The notes beneath the pieces were generated by a model, which saw only the letters and a list, made by a program, of their open reading frames with translations, was not told where the DNA came from and made no database searches. The position numbers were made by a program, and so were the translations under genes. Positions 37,847 to 47,409 of a stretch of DNA of 64,000 bases are shown in pieces. The stretch is from Lachnospiraceae bacterium (lineage in GTDB: Bacteria; Bacillota; Clostridia; Lachnospirales; Lachnospiraceae): contig JAFXGP010000028.1 in NCBI GenBank assembly GCA_017521195.1, forward strand, positions 1-64,000, written 5' to 3'. How positions within the stretch are numbered: position 1 is the stretch's first letter; each line of letters opens with the position of its first letter.

Positions 37847-38401
37847 TTATCTCAGCATACGATAAAATGTTTCCTGCATCTTTTCTTCCGCAAAACACCC
37901 TCTTGTAACATAGGTAACAGTTTTACTTCCGGGCTTTTTCACACCACGCATAGTCATACACATGTGTTCGTCTGCTTCCACCATTACCATAACTCCCTTT
38001 GGACGAAGTTCTTCCATAATGGCATCTGCTATTTGTGCAGTCATCCTTTCCTGGAGCTGTGGTCTCTTAGCAAAAACTTCTACGCATCTTGCAAGCTTAC
38101 TTAACCCGAGAACTTCTCCATCCGGAACATAGGCAATATGTACCTTACCAAAAAAAGGAAGTAAATGATGCTCACACATAGAATAAAAAGAAATATCTTT
38201 TTCCATAATCATCTGATTATCTTCCACATGAAAACGTTTCTGTAAATGTACAGATACATCTTCATTCATTCCGGAAAAAATTTCTTCATACATTCTTGCA
38301 ATTCTTTCCGGTGTTTCCAATAATCCTTCTCTCTCGGTATTCTCACCGATACCTTCCAATATTAATTTTACACCTTCTATGATTTTATCTTTATCGACCA
38401 T
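37847..38401 (-). CDS. folE: GTP cyclohydrolase I
   Basis: Opens GTP to form dihydroneopterin triphosphate, the first step in folate synthesis. The 184-residue protein has the zinc-binding [11 protein letters not shown] and [21 protein letters not shown] segments and [13 protein letters not shown]. The ATG at 38401 overlaps the 3' end of folC by 11 bases and its ribosome-binding site AAAGGA lies within folC, so the two genes are translationally coupled. The length is a little short of the common 200+ residues, mainly at the N-terminus. Confidence 0.96.
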   Translation of the reverse strand: MVDKDKIIEGVKLILEGIGENTEREGLLETPERIARMYEEIFSGMNEDVSVHLQKRFHVEDNQMIMEKDISFYSMCEHHLLPFFGKVHIAYVPDGEVLGLSKLARCVEVFAKRPQLQERMTAQIADAIMEELRPKGVMVMVEADEHMCMTMRGVKKPGSKTVTYVTRGCFAEEKMQETFYRMLR

Positions 38402-39707
38402 GAGTATCCTTTCCCATTTCTTTTCTGTTTCTTACTGCCTCTATACAATCACCCAGATATGCTAATGAACCGAAGGCAAGAATTACAGTATCTTTATCAG
38501 CCAAAAGATATGACAACTCCACAGCTTCTTCCACACTGTCTGCAACAGTAACCATTGAATTCACTATGGAAACCGCCTGTGCCAATTCCAAAGCAGAAAG
38601 TGCCCGGGAATTATTTTTTTTTGCTACAGTTATAATATGAGATGCCAAATCACAAGTATTTTCAATTACCTGTTCATATTCTTTATCCCTAAACACTCCT
38701 ATTATATAGATAATTCTCTTATTTGTAAAATAAAACTGAATAGATTTTCTAAGTTCTTTTGCTGCTGCTGCATTATGAGCCCCATCCACAAGAAACAACG
38801 GTTTCTTATCTATAACCTGAAATCTGGCCGGCCATGTGGTTTTAAAAAATGCTTTTCTGATTTTTTCTTCACATAATAAATATCCCAAATCTGCCAATTT
38901 TTCAAGAACAAGCCAAGCCAATGCTGCATTTTTCGTTTGATAAGTTCCTAATAGTGAGATTTCAATCTTTTTATTATCTTTATAATTAAAAGTCGTTTTT
39001 GAGAGTTCAAACTTTTCCTTTTTTATATCGTTATTATCAAGAAATATGATTCCGGATGCTTTCTTTCCTCTTGACTCATGTTCCAAAACACCTTTAACAC
39101 CATCAACCTGTTGCGCAGAAACAACAAAAGTATTTTCTTTAATAATACCTGCTTTATGATAAGCTATTTCTTCTATTGTTTCTCCCAAATAAGTCATATG
39201 ATCTCTACTAATATTTGTAATTACCGACACTACTGTATTTTTTATTACATTTGTAGCATCCAACAATCCACCCATACCGGCTTCCAACACAACAAAATCA
39301 CAATTCTTTTGGGAAAAAAGTAAAAAGGCCATAGCAGTTTCAATTTCGAAAGGCGTTGGATGTGCTAACCCTTCCTCCGCCATGGCATCCGCATGAACTG
39401 CTACTGTTTCCATTAATCTACCAATTTCTGCCTTGGAAATACTCTTGCCCTGAATTTGGAATCGTTCTCTATATTCAAAAATAGTAGGTGATACATATCG
39501 TCCAACCTTATAACCATTTTCTGTAAGTGCATCAGAAATAAAAGCTAAAGTAGAACCTTTTCCATTAGTTCCGGCAATATGTATAAATTTTAAACTATCT
39601 TGCGGATTTCCAATTCTATTTAACAATTCACGAATACTGTCAAGTCCCGGTACAATACCATAACCTGCACAGGCATCAATATAATCCATTGCTTCCTGAT
39701 ATTTCAC
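38391..39707 (-). CDS. folC: Folylpolyglutamate synthase / dihydrofolate synthase
   Basis: Adds glutamate to dihydropteroate and to folates. The protein shows the Mur-ligase-type ATP site [41 protein letters not shown] and [13 protein letters not shown] place the start at the GTG at 39707 (438 residues), which has AGGAGA six bases upstream; the upstream ATG at 39734 has no ribosome-binding site and lies very near the predicted transcription start. It is the first gene of folC-folE-HD-folP-vanW-folBK. Confidence 0.93.
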   Translation of the reverse strand: MKYQEAMDYIDACAGYGIVPGLDSIRELLNRIGNPQDSLKFIHIAGTNGKGSTLAFISDALTENGYKVGRYVSPTIFEYRERFQIQGKSISKAEIGRLMETVAVHADAMAEEGLAHPTPFEIETAMAFLLFSQKNCDFVVLEAGMGGLLDATNVIKNTVVSVITNISRDHMTYLGETIEEIAYHKAGIIKENTFVVSAQQVDGVKGVLEHESRGKKASGIIFLDNNDIKKEKFELSKTTFNYKDNKKIEISLLGTYQTKNAALAWLVLEKLADLGYLLCEEKIRKAFFKTTWPARFQVIDKKPLFLVDGAHNAAAAKELRKSIQFYFTNKRIIYIIGVFRDKEYEQVIENTCDLASHIITVAKKNNSRALSALELAQAVSIVNSMVTVADSVEEAVELSYLLADKDTVILAFGSLAYLGDCIEAVRNRKEMGKDTHGR

Positions 39708-39741
39708 ATTCTTTCTCCTATCTTCTTCAGACATATTATTT

Positions 39742-39771
39742 TTTATAGTATAAATTACTATAATTTGTAAA
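39742..39771 (-). promoter_or_regulatory. Possible promoter of the folate operon
   Basis: On the minus strand TTTACA (39771-39766) and TATAAA (39747-39742) are 18 bases apart, about 35 bases upstream of the proposed folC GTG. An overlapping TATACT is an alternative -10. Confidence 0.4.
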
Positions 39772-39812
39772 TACTATCTCCCAAAACAAATTATTATTCT
39801 AAGGAGTTAATA

Positions 39813-40202
39813 ATGAAAAATTTATCCAAGAATTTCTTTTTATGCGGAATCGTCGGTTGGTGCACCGAAATCATTTTCACTTCTCTTCAAAGTATCAGAA
39901 ACCATGATTTTCGCCTTCTTGGTGTTACTTCCCTTTGGATGTTTCCGATATATGGATTAGCTTCCCTTCTTGTAATACCTTATAAATTCATTCAAAAATA
40001 TTCTTTCCTAATTCGTGGAACTGTATATACCTTTTTTATATTTCTTGGTGAATTTCTCAGCGGGCGTCTGTTGACTAAATTTCATGCCTGTCCCTGGAAT
40101 TATGAAAATTCACCTTTAAACATAAAAAAAGTAATACGTTTAGACTATGCTCCATTATGGTTTCTATTTGGATTATTCCTTGAAAAAATATTAAAACGCT
40201 AA
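39813..40202 (+). CDS. Small multi-pass membrane protein (ABC-transporter type IV-like family)
   Basis: A 129-residue protein with about four hydrophobic segments and the pattern FFLCGIVGWCTEIIF, LWMFPIYGLASLLVIP, YTFFIFLGEFLSGRLL, PWNYENSPLNI and DYAPLWFLFGLFLE. This fits the family named putative ABC-transporter type IV (CmpB-like), which despite its name lacks any proven transporter function and commonly occurs as a single gene. AAGGAG precedes the ATG. It is divergent from folC. A pairing with an ATPase is not seen here. Confidence 0.7.
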   Translation: MKNLSKNFFLCGIVGWCTEIIFTSLQSIRNHDFRLLGVTSLWMFPIYGLASLLVIPYKFIQKYSFLIRGTVYTFFIFLGEFLSGRLLTKFHACPWNYENSPLNIKKVIRLDYAPLWFLFGLFLEKILKR

Positions 40203-40227
40203 CTAAAATACAACTTTTTTAAGATAT

Positions 40228-40305
40228 TATAAAAAAGAAAAGCTGTCATATCATATTTATCCTTAAGGTTTTATATACTTAACGGATAACCCCTTCTATG
40301 ACAGC
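40228..40305 (-). terminator. Extended terminator hairpin after the PH-domain gene
   Basis: A 9-bp outer stem (40242-40250 with 40297-40305) encloses a second imperfect stem (TATCC-TTAAG with CTTAACGGATA) separated by internal loops. On the minus strand the hairpin is followed by TTTTCTTTTTT. The outer stem begins just beyond the stop of the downstream gene, so it works as its terminator. Confidence 0.75.
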
Positions 40306-40312
40306 CTATGTT

Positions 40313-40699
40313 CTACCTAAGATCTATTTCATGAATATCATCATTATCTGCATCACCGGTAATATCCATAGTTGTTAACACTCTTCTTTTCAACCTTGCT
40401 TCCTCTGATGCTTCCAAAATAAAGCCCTTGATTTCCTTTGCATTTTTAATATGTTCTAACTGTAAAGTTGGATTGGTATTATCTCCGGTAAAACATACCA
40501 CAGTTCCAAGACCGAACATTCTTTCCAAAAGAGAAGACTTTAATTGTACATCCTGTACCTTATACATGTAACAATCATTTTCAATCCTATTAAAGAAACC
40601 GGTATCTATAGTAATCATATCTTCCTTAATTTCATATTTTGTAAATGTCCATGGAAGTCCAAAAAATAATAATCTTTTTCTTTCTATATATTCTGCCAT
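40313..40699 (-). CDS. Bacterial PH-like (bPH2) domain protein
   Basis: A 128-residue protein starting [24 protein letters not shown] at ATG 40699, with AAAGGA nine bases upstream; the longer frame to 40777 has no support. The strand pattern with [54 protein letters not shown] residues fits the bPH2 (YdbS/YdbT-like) domain, here without the usual membrane helices. The C-terminal tail is acidic ([17 protein letters not shown]). Function unknown. It lies between two hairpins with related GCTGTCA stems and is divergent from pyrB. Confidence 0.7.
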   Translation of the reverse strand: MAEYIERKRLLFFGLPWTFTKYEIKEDMITIDTGFFNRIENDCYMYKVQDVQLKSSLLERMFGLGTVVCFTGDNTNPTLQLEHIKNAKEIKGFILEASEEARLKRRVLTTMDITGDADNDDIHEIDLR

Positions 40700-40800
40700 A
40701 GTTATAATTCCTTTCTCTGTGTCCCATTTATATAAAAAAACTATTTTTATTTTACTTGAATTTATCCATGATTTCAATGATATAGACTCAACTTTTTTGA

Positions 40801-40829
40801 TTGAATACCTGATGTTAATATGCTAGAAT
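40801..40829 (+). promoter_or_regulatory. Promoter of pyrBI
   Basis: TTGAAT (40801-40806) and TAGAAT (40824-40829) are 17 bases apart, predicting a start near 40836 and a leader of about 124 bases that contains a strong hairpin. Confidence 0.65.
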
Positions 40830-40892
40830 GTATTGAGAGACATTATGAATTAAGGGCAGCAACCCTATATCTTATAACGTTTAATTATAGAC

Positions 40893-40917
40893 AGCTGTCA
40901 CATCCCTTGTGACAGCT
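40893..40917 (+). promoter_or_regulatory. Leader hairpin upstream of pyrB
   Basis: A perfect 10-bp stem, AGCTGTCACA (40893-40902) with TGTGACAGCT (40908-40917) and a 5-base loop, within the predicted pyrB leader. No T-run follows, so it is not a simple terminator; it may affect stability or translation, or act in a pyrimidine-responsive mechanism. No PyrR-type binding loop is evident. Confidence 0.6.
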
Positions 40918-40959
40918 ACTATTTCGCATAAAATTTACAAACAGAAAGGAAATAAAAAA

Positions 40960-41871
40960 ATGAGACATTTATTGACTCCGCTGGATTTTACGGTTGAAGA
41001 ATTAGATAAACTGTTTGATTTGGCCAATGATATCGAAAAAAACAGAGCAAAATATGCACATGCATGTGATGGTAAAATTTTAGCTACCTGTTTTTATGAA
41101 CCAAGTACACGTACACGTTTAAGTTTTGAATCTGCCATGCTCCAGTTAGGAGGACATGTATTAGGTTTTTCTGATGCAGGCTCTTCTTCTGCCGCAAAAG
41201 GAGAAAGTGTATCCGATACTATTCGCATGATATCTGCATATACAGATATCTGTGCAATGCGTCATCCAAAGGAAGGTTCTGCTATGGTCGCTTCTCAAGC
41301 TGCTTCCATCCCTGTAATCAATGCCGGAGATGGCGGACACCAACATCCAACACAGACACTAACAGACCTTTTAACAATTCGTTCTTTAAAAGGCCGTTTA
41401 GATAACTTCACCATCGGACTTTGCGGAGATTTGAAATTTGGACGTACTGTTCATTCCCTGATTAAAGCTTTGACAAGATATGAGAATGTTAAGTTTATTT
41501 TTATCTCTCCTGAAGAATTAAAAGTTCCTGATTATATCATCGAAATGTTAAAAGAACGAGAGATTCCATTTCAGGAAGTAATCCGTTTAGAAGATGTTAT
41601 GCCTGAACTTGATTTATTATATATGACAAGAGTACAAAGAGAAAGATTCTTTAATGAACAGGATTATATCCGTTTAAAAGACTTCTATATTCTTGATAAA
41701 GCTAAAATGTCTATAGCTAAGGATGACATGTTAGTTCTTCATCCTCTTCCGAGAGTTAATGAAATCTCTGTTGAAGTTGATAGCGATCCTCGTGCAGCAT
41801 ATTTCAGACAGGGACAATATGGTGTATATGTGAGAATGGCTCTTATTCTTACTTTATTAGAACTTGCTTAA
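40960..41871 (+). CDS. pyrB: Aspartate carbamoyltransferase catalytic subunit
   Basis: First committed step of pyrimidine synthesis: carbamoyl phosphate plus aspartate to carbamoyl aspartate. The 303-residue protein shows the carbamoyl-phosphate-binding [12 protein letters not shown], the HPTQTLTDL segment and the aspartate-loop HPLPRVNEI. The start is ATG 40960 ([16 protein letters not shown]) with AAAGGA nine bases upstream; the reading frame before it is leader sequence. It is followed 39 bases later by pyrI, so the enzyme is the class B holoenzyme type with allosteric regulatory chains. Confidence 0.96.
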   Translation: MRHLLTPLDFTVEELDKLFDLANDIEKNRAKYAHACDGKILATCFYEPSTRTRLSFESAMLQLGGHVLGFSDAGSSSAAKGESVSDTIRMISAYTDICAMRHPKEGSAMVASQAASIPVINAGDGGHQHPTQTLTDLLTIRSLKGRLDNFTIGLCGDLKFGRTVHSLIKALTRYENVKFIFISPEELKVPDYIIEMLKEREIPFQEVIRLEDVMPELDLLYMTRVQRERFFNEQDYIRLKDFYILDKAKMSIAKDDMLVLHPLPRVNEISVEVDSDPRAAYFRQGQYGVYVRMALILTLLELA

Positions 41872-41910
41872 ATTACTAGTATTATTTTTCTTAAATATGG
41901 AGGATAAATT

Positions 41911-42369
41911 ATGTTAAATGTAGGACGCATTGAAGAAGGTTTTGTATTAGACCATATTCCTGCCGGAAAAAGCATGGCTATCTATCATCATCTTCAGTTA
42001 GATAAATTAGATTGTACTGTTGCCATGATTATGAATGCACGCAGCAATAAAATGGGTGCAAAAGATTTATTAAAAGTAGAATGTGATATCGAAAATATCA
42101 ACATGGATGTTTTAGCAGTCATCGATCATAACATTACCGTTAATGTAATTAAAGACGGTGAAATTGTAGAAAAGAAAGAGCTCATCCTTCCAAAAGAAGT
42201 AAAAAATGTCTTCAAATGTAAGAATCCAAGATGCATTACTTCTATTGAACAGGAATTACCTCATGTTTTTGTTCTTTCCGAAGGAAAGGATCAAGTATAT
42301 CGCTGTAAATATTGCGAAGACAAAATTGATATGAGGGCATTCTCAAAACGAAAATATGGACTTTTGTAA
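41911..42369 (+). CDS. pyrI: Aspartate carbamoyltransferase regulatory subunit
   Basis: Binds nucleotide effectors (CTP, ATP) and a structural zinc that contacts PyrB. The 152-residue protein has an N-terminal allosteric domain (VGRIEEGFVLDHIPAGKSM) and a C-terminal zinc domain with CKNPRC and CKYC ligands. GGAGG lies before the ATG. Presence of pyrI predicts feedback control of pyrimidine synthesis at the enzyme level. Confidence 0.96.
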   Translation: MLNVGRIEEGFVLDHIPAGKSMAIYHHLQLDKLDCTVAMIMNARSNKMGAKDLLKVECDIENINMDVLAVIDHNITVNVIKDGEIVEKKELILPKEVKNVFKCKNPRCITSIEQELPHVFVLSEGKDQVYRCKYCEDKIDMRAFSKRKYGLL

Positions 42370-42370
42370 T

Positions 42371-42410
42371 AAAAAACGCGGACAAGTTATCTTGTCCGCA
42401 TTTCTTTTTT
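42371..42410. terminator. Bidirectional terminator between pyrI and yajC
   Basis: A perfect 9-bp GC-rich stem (42378-42386 with 42391-42399) with A6 before and TTTCTTTTTT after, between convergent genes. Confidence 0.92.
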
Positions 42411-42411
42411 A

Positions 42412-42726
42412 TTATTCTCCAACTTTTTCAACCTGAGCAATTGCTGATTTCTGCATTGGAATTCTACAGTTTTTGTTATTACCAAATTCTACAATTACAG
42501 TATCATCAGAGATATCAATAAGAACACCGTAAAAACCACTTGTTGTAAGTACGCTGTCTCCGATTTCCATACTTGCAAGCATGGCTCCTATTCTCTTCTG
42601 TTCTTTTTTCTGTGGACGGATAGATGCGAAATAAACAAATCCGAAAATCAATACGATATAAATTACCATAACAAATCCGGCTCCCATTCCTCCGAACATT
42701 GTTTCTTCTGTTAATAAAACACCCAT
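42412..42726 (-). CDS. yajC: Preprotein translocase subunit YajC
   Basis: Accessory membrane protein of the Sec machinery. The 104-residue protein has one membrane helix (about 15-35, AGFVMVIYIVLIFGFVYFASIRPQKK) followed by a soluble domain with KRIGAMLASMEIGDSVLTTSGFYG, the YajC signature. GGAGGAG precedes the ATG. It lies downstream of tgt on the same strand, the conserved tgt-yajC pairing. Confidence 0.93.
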   Translation of the reverse strand: MGVLLTEETMFGGMGAGFVMVIYIVLIFGFVYFASIRPQKKEQKRIGAMLASMEIGDSVLTTSGFYGVLIDISDDTVIVEFGNNKNCRIPMQKSAIAQVEKVGE

Positions 42727-42852
42727 TTTTTTACTCCTCCTAAATATTTTCCATAAAAACGGTCCTTTTTAGAATACACAAAAATGTACCATCTTTCAAG
42801 TTATTTATATTTTTTTCATAATTATTATCATGTTTTTGATACAAAATACTTC

Positions 42853-43986
42853 TTAACTTAATCCTGATGCCATTCCTTCTAACTTAGCTTTTTTATAAGC
42901 TGCAAAATTTCCTTCATCTAATGCATTTCTTATTTCTTCGATCATAGTATTGTAAAAATACAAATTATGAAGGACACAAAGTCTCATTCCCAACATTTCT
43001 TTCGCTTTTAACAAATGACGGATATATGCTCTGGAATAATGTTGACATGCCGGACACTGACAACCTTCTTCAATCGGTCTCATATCCTTTTCATATTTGG
43101 CATTAAACAAATTAATCTTACCTTGGTTAGTATATAAATGTCCGTGACGCCCATTTCTGGTTGGATATACGCAGTCAAAAAAGTCAATTCCACGTTCCAC
43201 ACCTTCCAAAATATTGGCAGGCGTACCTACACCCATAAGATAGGTTGGTTTATCTACCGGCAGATATGGTACTGTTTCTTCCAGTACATAATACATTTCT
43301 TCGTGCGTTTCCCCTACAGCAAGTCCTCCTACCGCATATCCATCTAAATCCATTTCCCGGATTCTCTTTGCATGTTCAACTCGGACATCTGCATAAACAG
43401 CTCCCTGATTAATCCCAAAAAGCATCTGATTTTTATTAATTGTATCTTCCAAACTATTTAAACGTGCCATTTCCTTTTTACAACGTTCTAACCATCGGGT
43501 AGTTCTTTCTACCGAGGGAATTACATATTCTCTGGATGCTTTAGCCGGAGGACATTCGTCAAATGCCATGGCTATGGTAGATGCCAGATTGGACTGAATC
43601 TGCATACTTTCTTCCGGTCCCATAAAGATTTTACGACCGTCAATATGAGAATTGAAATATACACCTTCTTCTTTTATCTTACGAAGTCCAGCTAAGGAGA
43701 ATACCTGAAATCCTCCTGAATCTGTCAGAATCGGTTTGTCCCAATTCATAAATTGATGAAGTCCACCCAGTTCCTTAATCACTTTATCTCCTGTTCTTAC
43801 ATGCAGATGATAGGTATTGGATAATTCCACCTGACATTTAACCTGCTTTAAATCCTGTGTAGAAACAGCTCCTTTAATCGCAGCTACTGTTCCTACATTC
43901 ATAAATACAGGTGTCTGAATGGTTCCATGTACTGTTTGAAATTCTGCTCTTTTTGCTCTGCCTTCCTGTTTTAAAACCTTATACAC
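42853..43986 (-). CDS. tgt: tRNA-guanine transglycosylase (queuine tRNA-ribosyltransferase)
   Basis: Exchanges guanine for a queuosine precursor at position 34 of certain tRNAs. The 377-residue protein contains LTDSGGFQVFSL, the active-site region DCVYPTRNGRHG and a zinc site CQCPACQHYSRAYIRHL. I place the start at the GTG at 43986 with AAGGAG seven bases upstream; the longer frame to 44010 overlaps the preceding gene and starts at TTG. No preQ1 riboswitch or queuosine synthesis genes are seen beside it. Confidence 0.95.
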   Translation of the reverse strand: MYKVLKQEGRAKRAEFQTVHGTIQTPVFMNVGTVAAIKGAVSTQDLKQVKCQVELSNTYHLHVRTGDKVIKELGGLHQFMNWDKPILTDSGGFQVFSLAGLRKIKEEGVYFNSHIDGRKIFMGPEESMQIQSNLASTIAMAFDECPPAKASREYVIPSVERTTRWLERCKKEMARLNSLEDTINKNQMLFGINQGAVYADVRVEHAKRIREMDLDGYAVGGLAVGETHEEMYYVLEETVPYLPVDKPTYLMGVGTPANILEGVERGIDFFDCVYPTRNGRHGHLYTNQGKINLFNAKYEKDMRPIEEGCQCPACQHYSRAYIRHLLKAKEMLGMRLCVLHNLYFYNTMIEEIRNALDEGNFAAYKKAKLEGMASGLS

Positions 43987-43999
43987 TCTATTACTCCTT

Positions 44000-45016
44000 C
44001 TATTCCGCAATACTTTCTACAAATTCTTCCAAAGTAATACCATTGTCCATAATAATGGTAGCCGCTTCTTTTCCAACATATCTGAAATGCCACGGTTCAA
44101 AATCAATTCCCGTAATATATTCTTTTCCTTCAGGGTATCTTAAAATAAATCCATACTCTTTACTATGTTCTTTTAACCATTTTCCTGCTTTTGTATTAGC
44201 AAAACCTTCATCTAAGGATGTATAATCATCTGATATAATATCCAATGCAAGTCCTATCTGATGTTCACTCGCTCCGGGAACGGTTACAATTTGTGATGCT
44301 TTTTTATATGCTTCCAAATAAGAATATCCATTTCCCATGTGAAGTTTTATCTTACGGTTAAAAAGCATCTCCTGCCTGGAAATATCTCTATATGGAGAAC
44401 ATACTGCCAAATACACTTCGTCGTCCCTTGCTGCCTGAAGCATTGCAAATAACTCCGGTAGAATTCTGGCATCACATTTCATGGAGCCTGCAATGGTACC
44501 TAACTCAAATGTATAATCTTCCGGTACAGGATGCTGTTTATTAACCAATAATAAATTCCAGTCACCTTTAGAAAATTTCCCATTTTTAGAACTGAAATTA
44601 TCATTTTGAATGAACTGTTTTAAATTACTGTTGCTTAAAATTTCATCTACAGAATATTGTTCCTCTCCATTTTCCAATATATCCTGTGTTAATTTTTCTA
44701 CTTTATCTTCCAAATATTGTTCATTGGTTTCTAATGAATTTTCAAATCCTTCCTCAACACTTTCTTCTGATTTTGTCATAGTTAAAAATGACTGTGATTG
44801 AAATGCCGGCGTTGAAAAGCTATTACTAACCAGAAAAATCAGAAATGACATTCCCACTCCCAACAACCGCTTTCTATTTGTTAGGAAATATATTCTGATT
44901 CTATCTATAACAACGATAAAAAATATAAACAATAACATGAATGGTTTCAAAAATTTATATTTATTACCTGTCCTTATACATTTAGAAACCTGCGCTTCTT
45001 TCCACGTTTTTTTCAT
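44000..45016 (-). CDS. VanY/D-alanyl-D-alanine carboxypeptidase-type metallopeptidase
   Basis: A 338-residue membrane-anchored peptidase. The N-terminus is basic, with hydrophobic segments near 25-45 and 52-70 (LLGVGMSFLIFLVSNSF). A charged linker follows, then the M15B catalytic domain: SEHQIGLALDI (SxHxxGxAxD, zinc His and Asp) and EPWHFRYVG (ExxH). It removes the terminal D-alanine of peptidoglycan stem peptides. The presence of several related genes in gut Firmicutes suggests housekeeping cell-wall remodelling; vancomycin resistance is not implied. It ends 13 bases before tgt. Confidence 0.88.
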   Translation of the reverse strand: MKKTWKEAQVSKCIRTGNKYKFLKPFMLLFIFFIVVIDRIRIYFLTNRKRLLGVGMSFLIFLVSNSFSTPAFQSQSFLTMTKSEESVEEGFENSLETNEQYLEDKVEKLTQDILENGEEQYSVDEILSNSNLKQFIQNDNFSSKNGKFSKGDWNLLLVNKQHPVPEDYTFELGTIAGSMKCDARILPELFAMLQAARDDEVYLAVCSPYRDISRQEMLFNRKIKLHMGNGYSYLEAYKKASQIVTVPGASEHQIGLALDIISDDYTSLDEGFANTKAGKWLKEHSKEYGFILRYPEGKEYITGIDFEPWHFRYVGKEAATIIMDNGITLEEFVESIAE

Positions 45017-45119
45017 ATATACCTATACTTTCATATCAATCTAACACATAATCTCCTAATTTTAATATAACACAGAAGTATCTTTTGTACAGTAATTTTT
45101 ATAATTCTTTTTTCCATTC

Positions 45120-45148
45120 TTGTTTTTTTTACTCTATAAAGATATACT
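45120..45148 (+). promoter_or_regulatory. Promoter of aroC
   Basis: TTGTTT (45120-45125) and TATACT (45143-45148) are 17 bases apart, about 35 bases before the aroC start. Confidence 0.55.
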
Positions 45149-45183
45149 TATATTTATATTTATTCAGACACTAGGAGGCTAAT

Positions 45184-46284
45184 ATGGCTGGTTCAACATA
45201 TGGTACAATTTTTAAAATCACAACTTGGGGAGAATCCCATGGAACTGCACTTGGTGTAGTCATCGATGGATGTCCCGCTGGACTCTCCCTATGTGAAGAT
45301 GATATCCAAATATTTTTAGACCGAAGAAAACCCGGACAAAATAAATATTCTACTCCAAGAAAAGAAAATGATACTGTTAAAATTTTATCCGGTGTTTTTG
45401 ATGGGAAAACTACAGGAACCCCCATCTCTTTATTAGTAGAAAACACTTCTGCACGTTCTCAGGATTATTCGCAAATTGCATCCTGTTATCGTCCCGGACA
45501 TGCAGATTATACCTTTGATGCTAAATATGGTTTCCGCGATTATCGCGGCGGTGGACGTTCCTCCGGACGTGAAACTATCGGCAGAGTTGCTGCCGGTGCA
45601 ATCGCTGTTAAACTTTTAAACGAACTGGGAATCTGTTTCACTACTTTTACCCGCTCTATCGGACCGGTTTGTATATCCGAGGAAAACTTTGATTCCTCTT
45701 TAATTACCAAAACACCAACCTGCATGCCTGATTTAGCTGCTAATAACCATGCAGAAGAATATCTGAAAAGCTGTATGGAAGCACAGGACTCTTGTGGCGG
45801 AGTTATAGAATGTCAGGTAACCGGAATTCCTGCCGGTTTAGGTGATCCCGTATTTGAAAAACTGGATGCAAATCTGGCAAAAGCTTTAGTTTCCATTGGT
45901 TCTGTTAAGGCATTTGAAATTGGTGAGGGAGTCAATGTAACTAATTTAAAAGGCTCAGAAAATAATGACAGCTTTTACAATAATGATGGTGTAATTCAAA
46001 AAAGAACAAATCATTCCGGAGGTACTTTAGGTGGAATCAGTGATGGTTCAACCTTAATCATGCGGGCACATATTAAACCTACACCTTCTATCTTCACTTC
46101 CCAGGAAACAGTAGATAAAGAAGGAAATGAAGTTACAATTAATATCAAAGGACGTCATGATCCTGTTATTGTTCCAAGAGCTGTAGTAGTTGTTGAATCT
46201 ATGGCTGCCTTGACCATCCTGGATGCACTCCTTCTAAATATGACATCTAAAATGGATTCTGTTATAAACTTCTATAATAATTAG
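45184..46284 (+). CDS. aroC: Chorismate synthase
   Basis: Last common step to aromatic amino acids: converts EPSP to chorismate with reduced FMN. The 366-residue protein shows the start GSTYGTIFKITTWGESHG, GHADYTFDAKYGFRDYRGGGRSSGRET and DPVIVPRA. AGGAGG precedes the ATG. The gene stands alone with its own promoter and a bidirectional terminator; other aro genes are not in the window. Confidence 0.97.
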   Translation: MAGSTYGTIFKITTWGESHGTALGVVIDGCPAGLSLCEDDIQIFLDRRKPGQNKYSTPRKENDTVKILSGVFDGKTTGTPISLLVENTSARSQDYSQIASCYRPGHADYTFDAKYGFRDYRGGGRSSGRETIGRVAAGAIAVKLLNELGICFTTFTRSIGPVCISEENFDSSLITKTPTCMPDLAANNHAEEYLKSCMEAQDSCGGVIECQVTGIPAGLGDPVFEKLDANLAKALVSIGSVKAFEIGEGVNVTNLKGSENNDSFYNNDGVIQKRTNHSGGTLGGISDGSTLIMRAHIKPTPSIFTSQETVDKEGNEVTINIKGRHDPVIVPRAVVVVESMAALTILDALLLNMTSKMDSVINFYNN

Positions 46285-46320
46285 AAATTATATATCATTC
46301 CTATATTCTACAAAAACAAC

Positions 46321-46351
46321 AAGGTCAGTGCAAAATATCTGCACTGACCTT
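46321..46351. terminator. Bidirectional terminator
   Basis: A perfect 12-bp stem (46321-46332 with 46340-46351) between aroC and the convergent lactonase gene, with AAAAACAAC before and AATTTTT after. Confidence 0.9.
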
Positions 46352-46356
46352 AATTT

Positions 46357-47409
46357 TTACAATTTGTGAAAAATAATACAATTTGGCTTATCTACTTTAA
46401 TCTCTTTTCCATTCATTACCAAAAGTCCCTTTTCTAAATCCACACTGAAAAAAGTCATGGTATCTGTTTCATGATTTAAGGAAACCAAATGTTTGTTATC
46501 AGGGAAAAGAGAGGCATCTTTTGGATAATCTCCGCTAACCGGAAGACAGAAATTCTTAGTCAGAAGTCCTGTTTCTTCGTCCATGTTATATACAATTACA
46601 CTATTATCGCCTGCATTAGTGCTTAAAATATATCTATGGTCTACCGATAATTTCAAAGCACTTGCCGCACTTAAACTTGCATGATAATCATTTAATGTAG
46701 ATATCGTCTGAATCTTCTCGAATTCCGGATTATCATCAATATCTGTGTATGCATAAACATCAATATAATTCTTTAATTCATGCACAATATAAATAAATCT
46801 ACCATCCTTACTAAATTTCAAATGTCTTGGAGCAGATTCCTGTTCACTACGGATAATATCTACCAGTTTCAATTTACCGGTCAAATGGTCAACTTTATAT
46901 ACATTCACATGATCCATCCCCAAATCCGCTGCAAACAAATATTTATTATCACGTGACATCTTTACACAGTTAATATGTGGTCTGAAGTTACGTTCTGCGA
47001 TACTGCCTAAACCTTTATGGTATATCTCATCCGTAATTTCACCCACACCACCATCTTCTCTGAGTCGTAATGCAGTTACTTTTCCATCATGGTATCCGGC
47101 AACAAATAAAAAATTGTCATTATAATCTGTAGAAAGATAACAACCTCTCATACCATTAATGTTTCCGCGATTTATTTCTGTCAAACCGCCGTCTGCTTCA
47201 ATTTTATAAGCTTCTACCCCAAAATCAGTAATAGAATATAAGAATTTTCTGCTATGAGATATAGTTACATAAGACGAATTAGTTATTTCTACCTGATCTT
47301 TTGGAATAAAACGTCCATTTTCTAAATCTACATCATATATTTTAATACCATACTGATTTCCACCCATGGTATAAGTTGAAACATATGCTACATATTTTTC
47401 TTTTTCCAT
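46357..47409 (-). CDS. 6-phosphogluconolactonase-type beta-propeller lactonase
   Basis: A 350-residue seven-bladed-propeller protein of the Pgl/YbhE lactonase family, recognised from YVAYVSTYTMGGNQYGIKIYDVD, repeated blades with FLYSITDFG, NKYLFAADLGMDHVNVYKVD and RYILSTNAGDNSVIVYNMD. In E. coli the homologue acts in the pentose phosphate pathway, but this family is broad and may act on other lactones. GAGAGGATA precedes the ATG. It is convergent with aroC and divergent from the pseudouridine synthase. Confidence 0.88.
   Translation of the reverse strand: MEKEKYVAYVSTYTMGGNQYGIKIYDVDLENGRFIPKDQVEITNSSYVTISHSRKFLYSITDFGVEAYKIEADGGLTEINRGNINGMRGCYLSTDYNDNFLFVAGYHDGKVTALRLREDGGVGEITDEIYHKGLGSIAERNFRPHINCVKMSRDNKYLFAADLGMDHVNVYKVDHLTGKLKLVDIIRSEQESAPRHLKFSKDGRFIYIVHELKNYIDVYAYTDIDDNPEFEKIQTISTLNDYHASLSAASALKLSVDHRYILSTNAGDNSVIVYNMDEETGLLTKNFCLPVSGDYPKDASLFPDNKHLVSLNHETDTMTFFSVDLEKGLLVMNGKEIKVDKPNCIIFHKL

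Noticed and set aside
43986..44010. TTG start of tgt overlapping the preceding peptidase gene
   Set aside because: The ribosome-binding site AAGGAG is seven bases before the GTG at 43986, and lies inside the proposed extension.
43987..44025. preQ1 riboswitch upstream of tgt
   Set aside because: The preceding gene ends only 13 bases before tgt, leaving no room for an aptamer.
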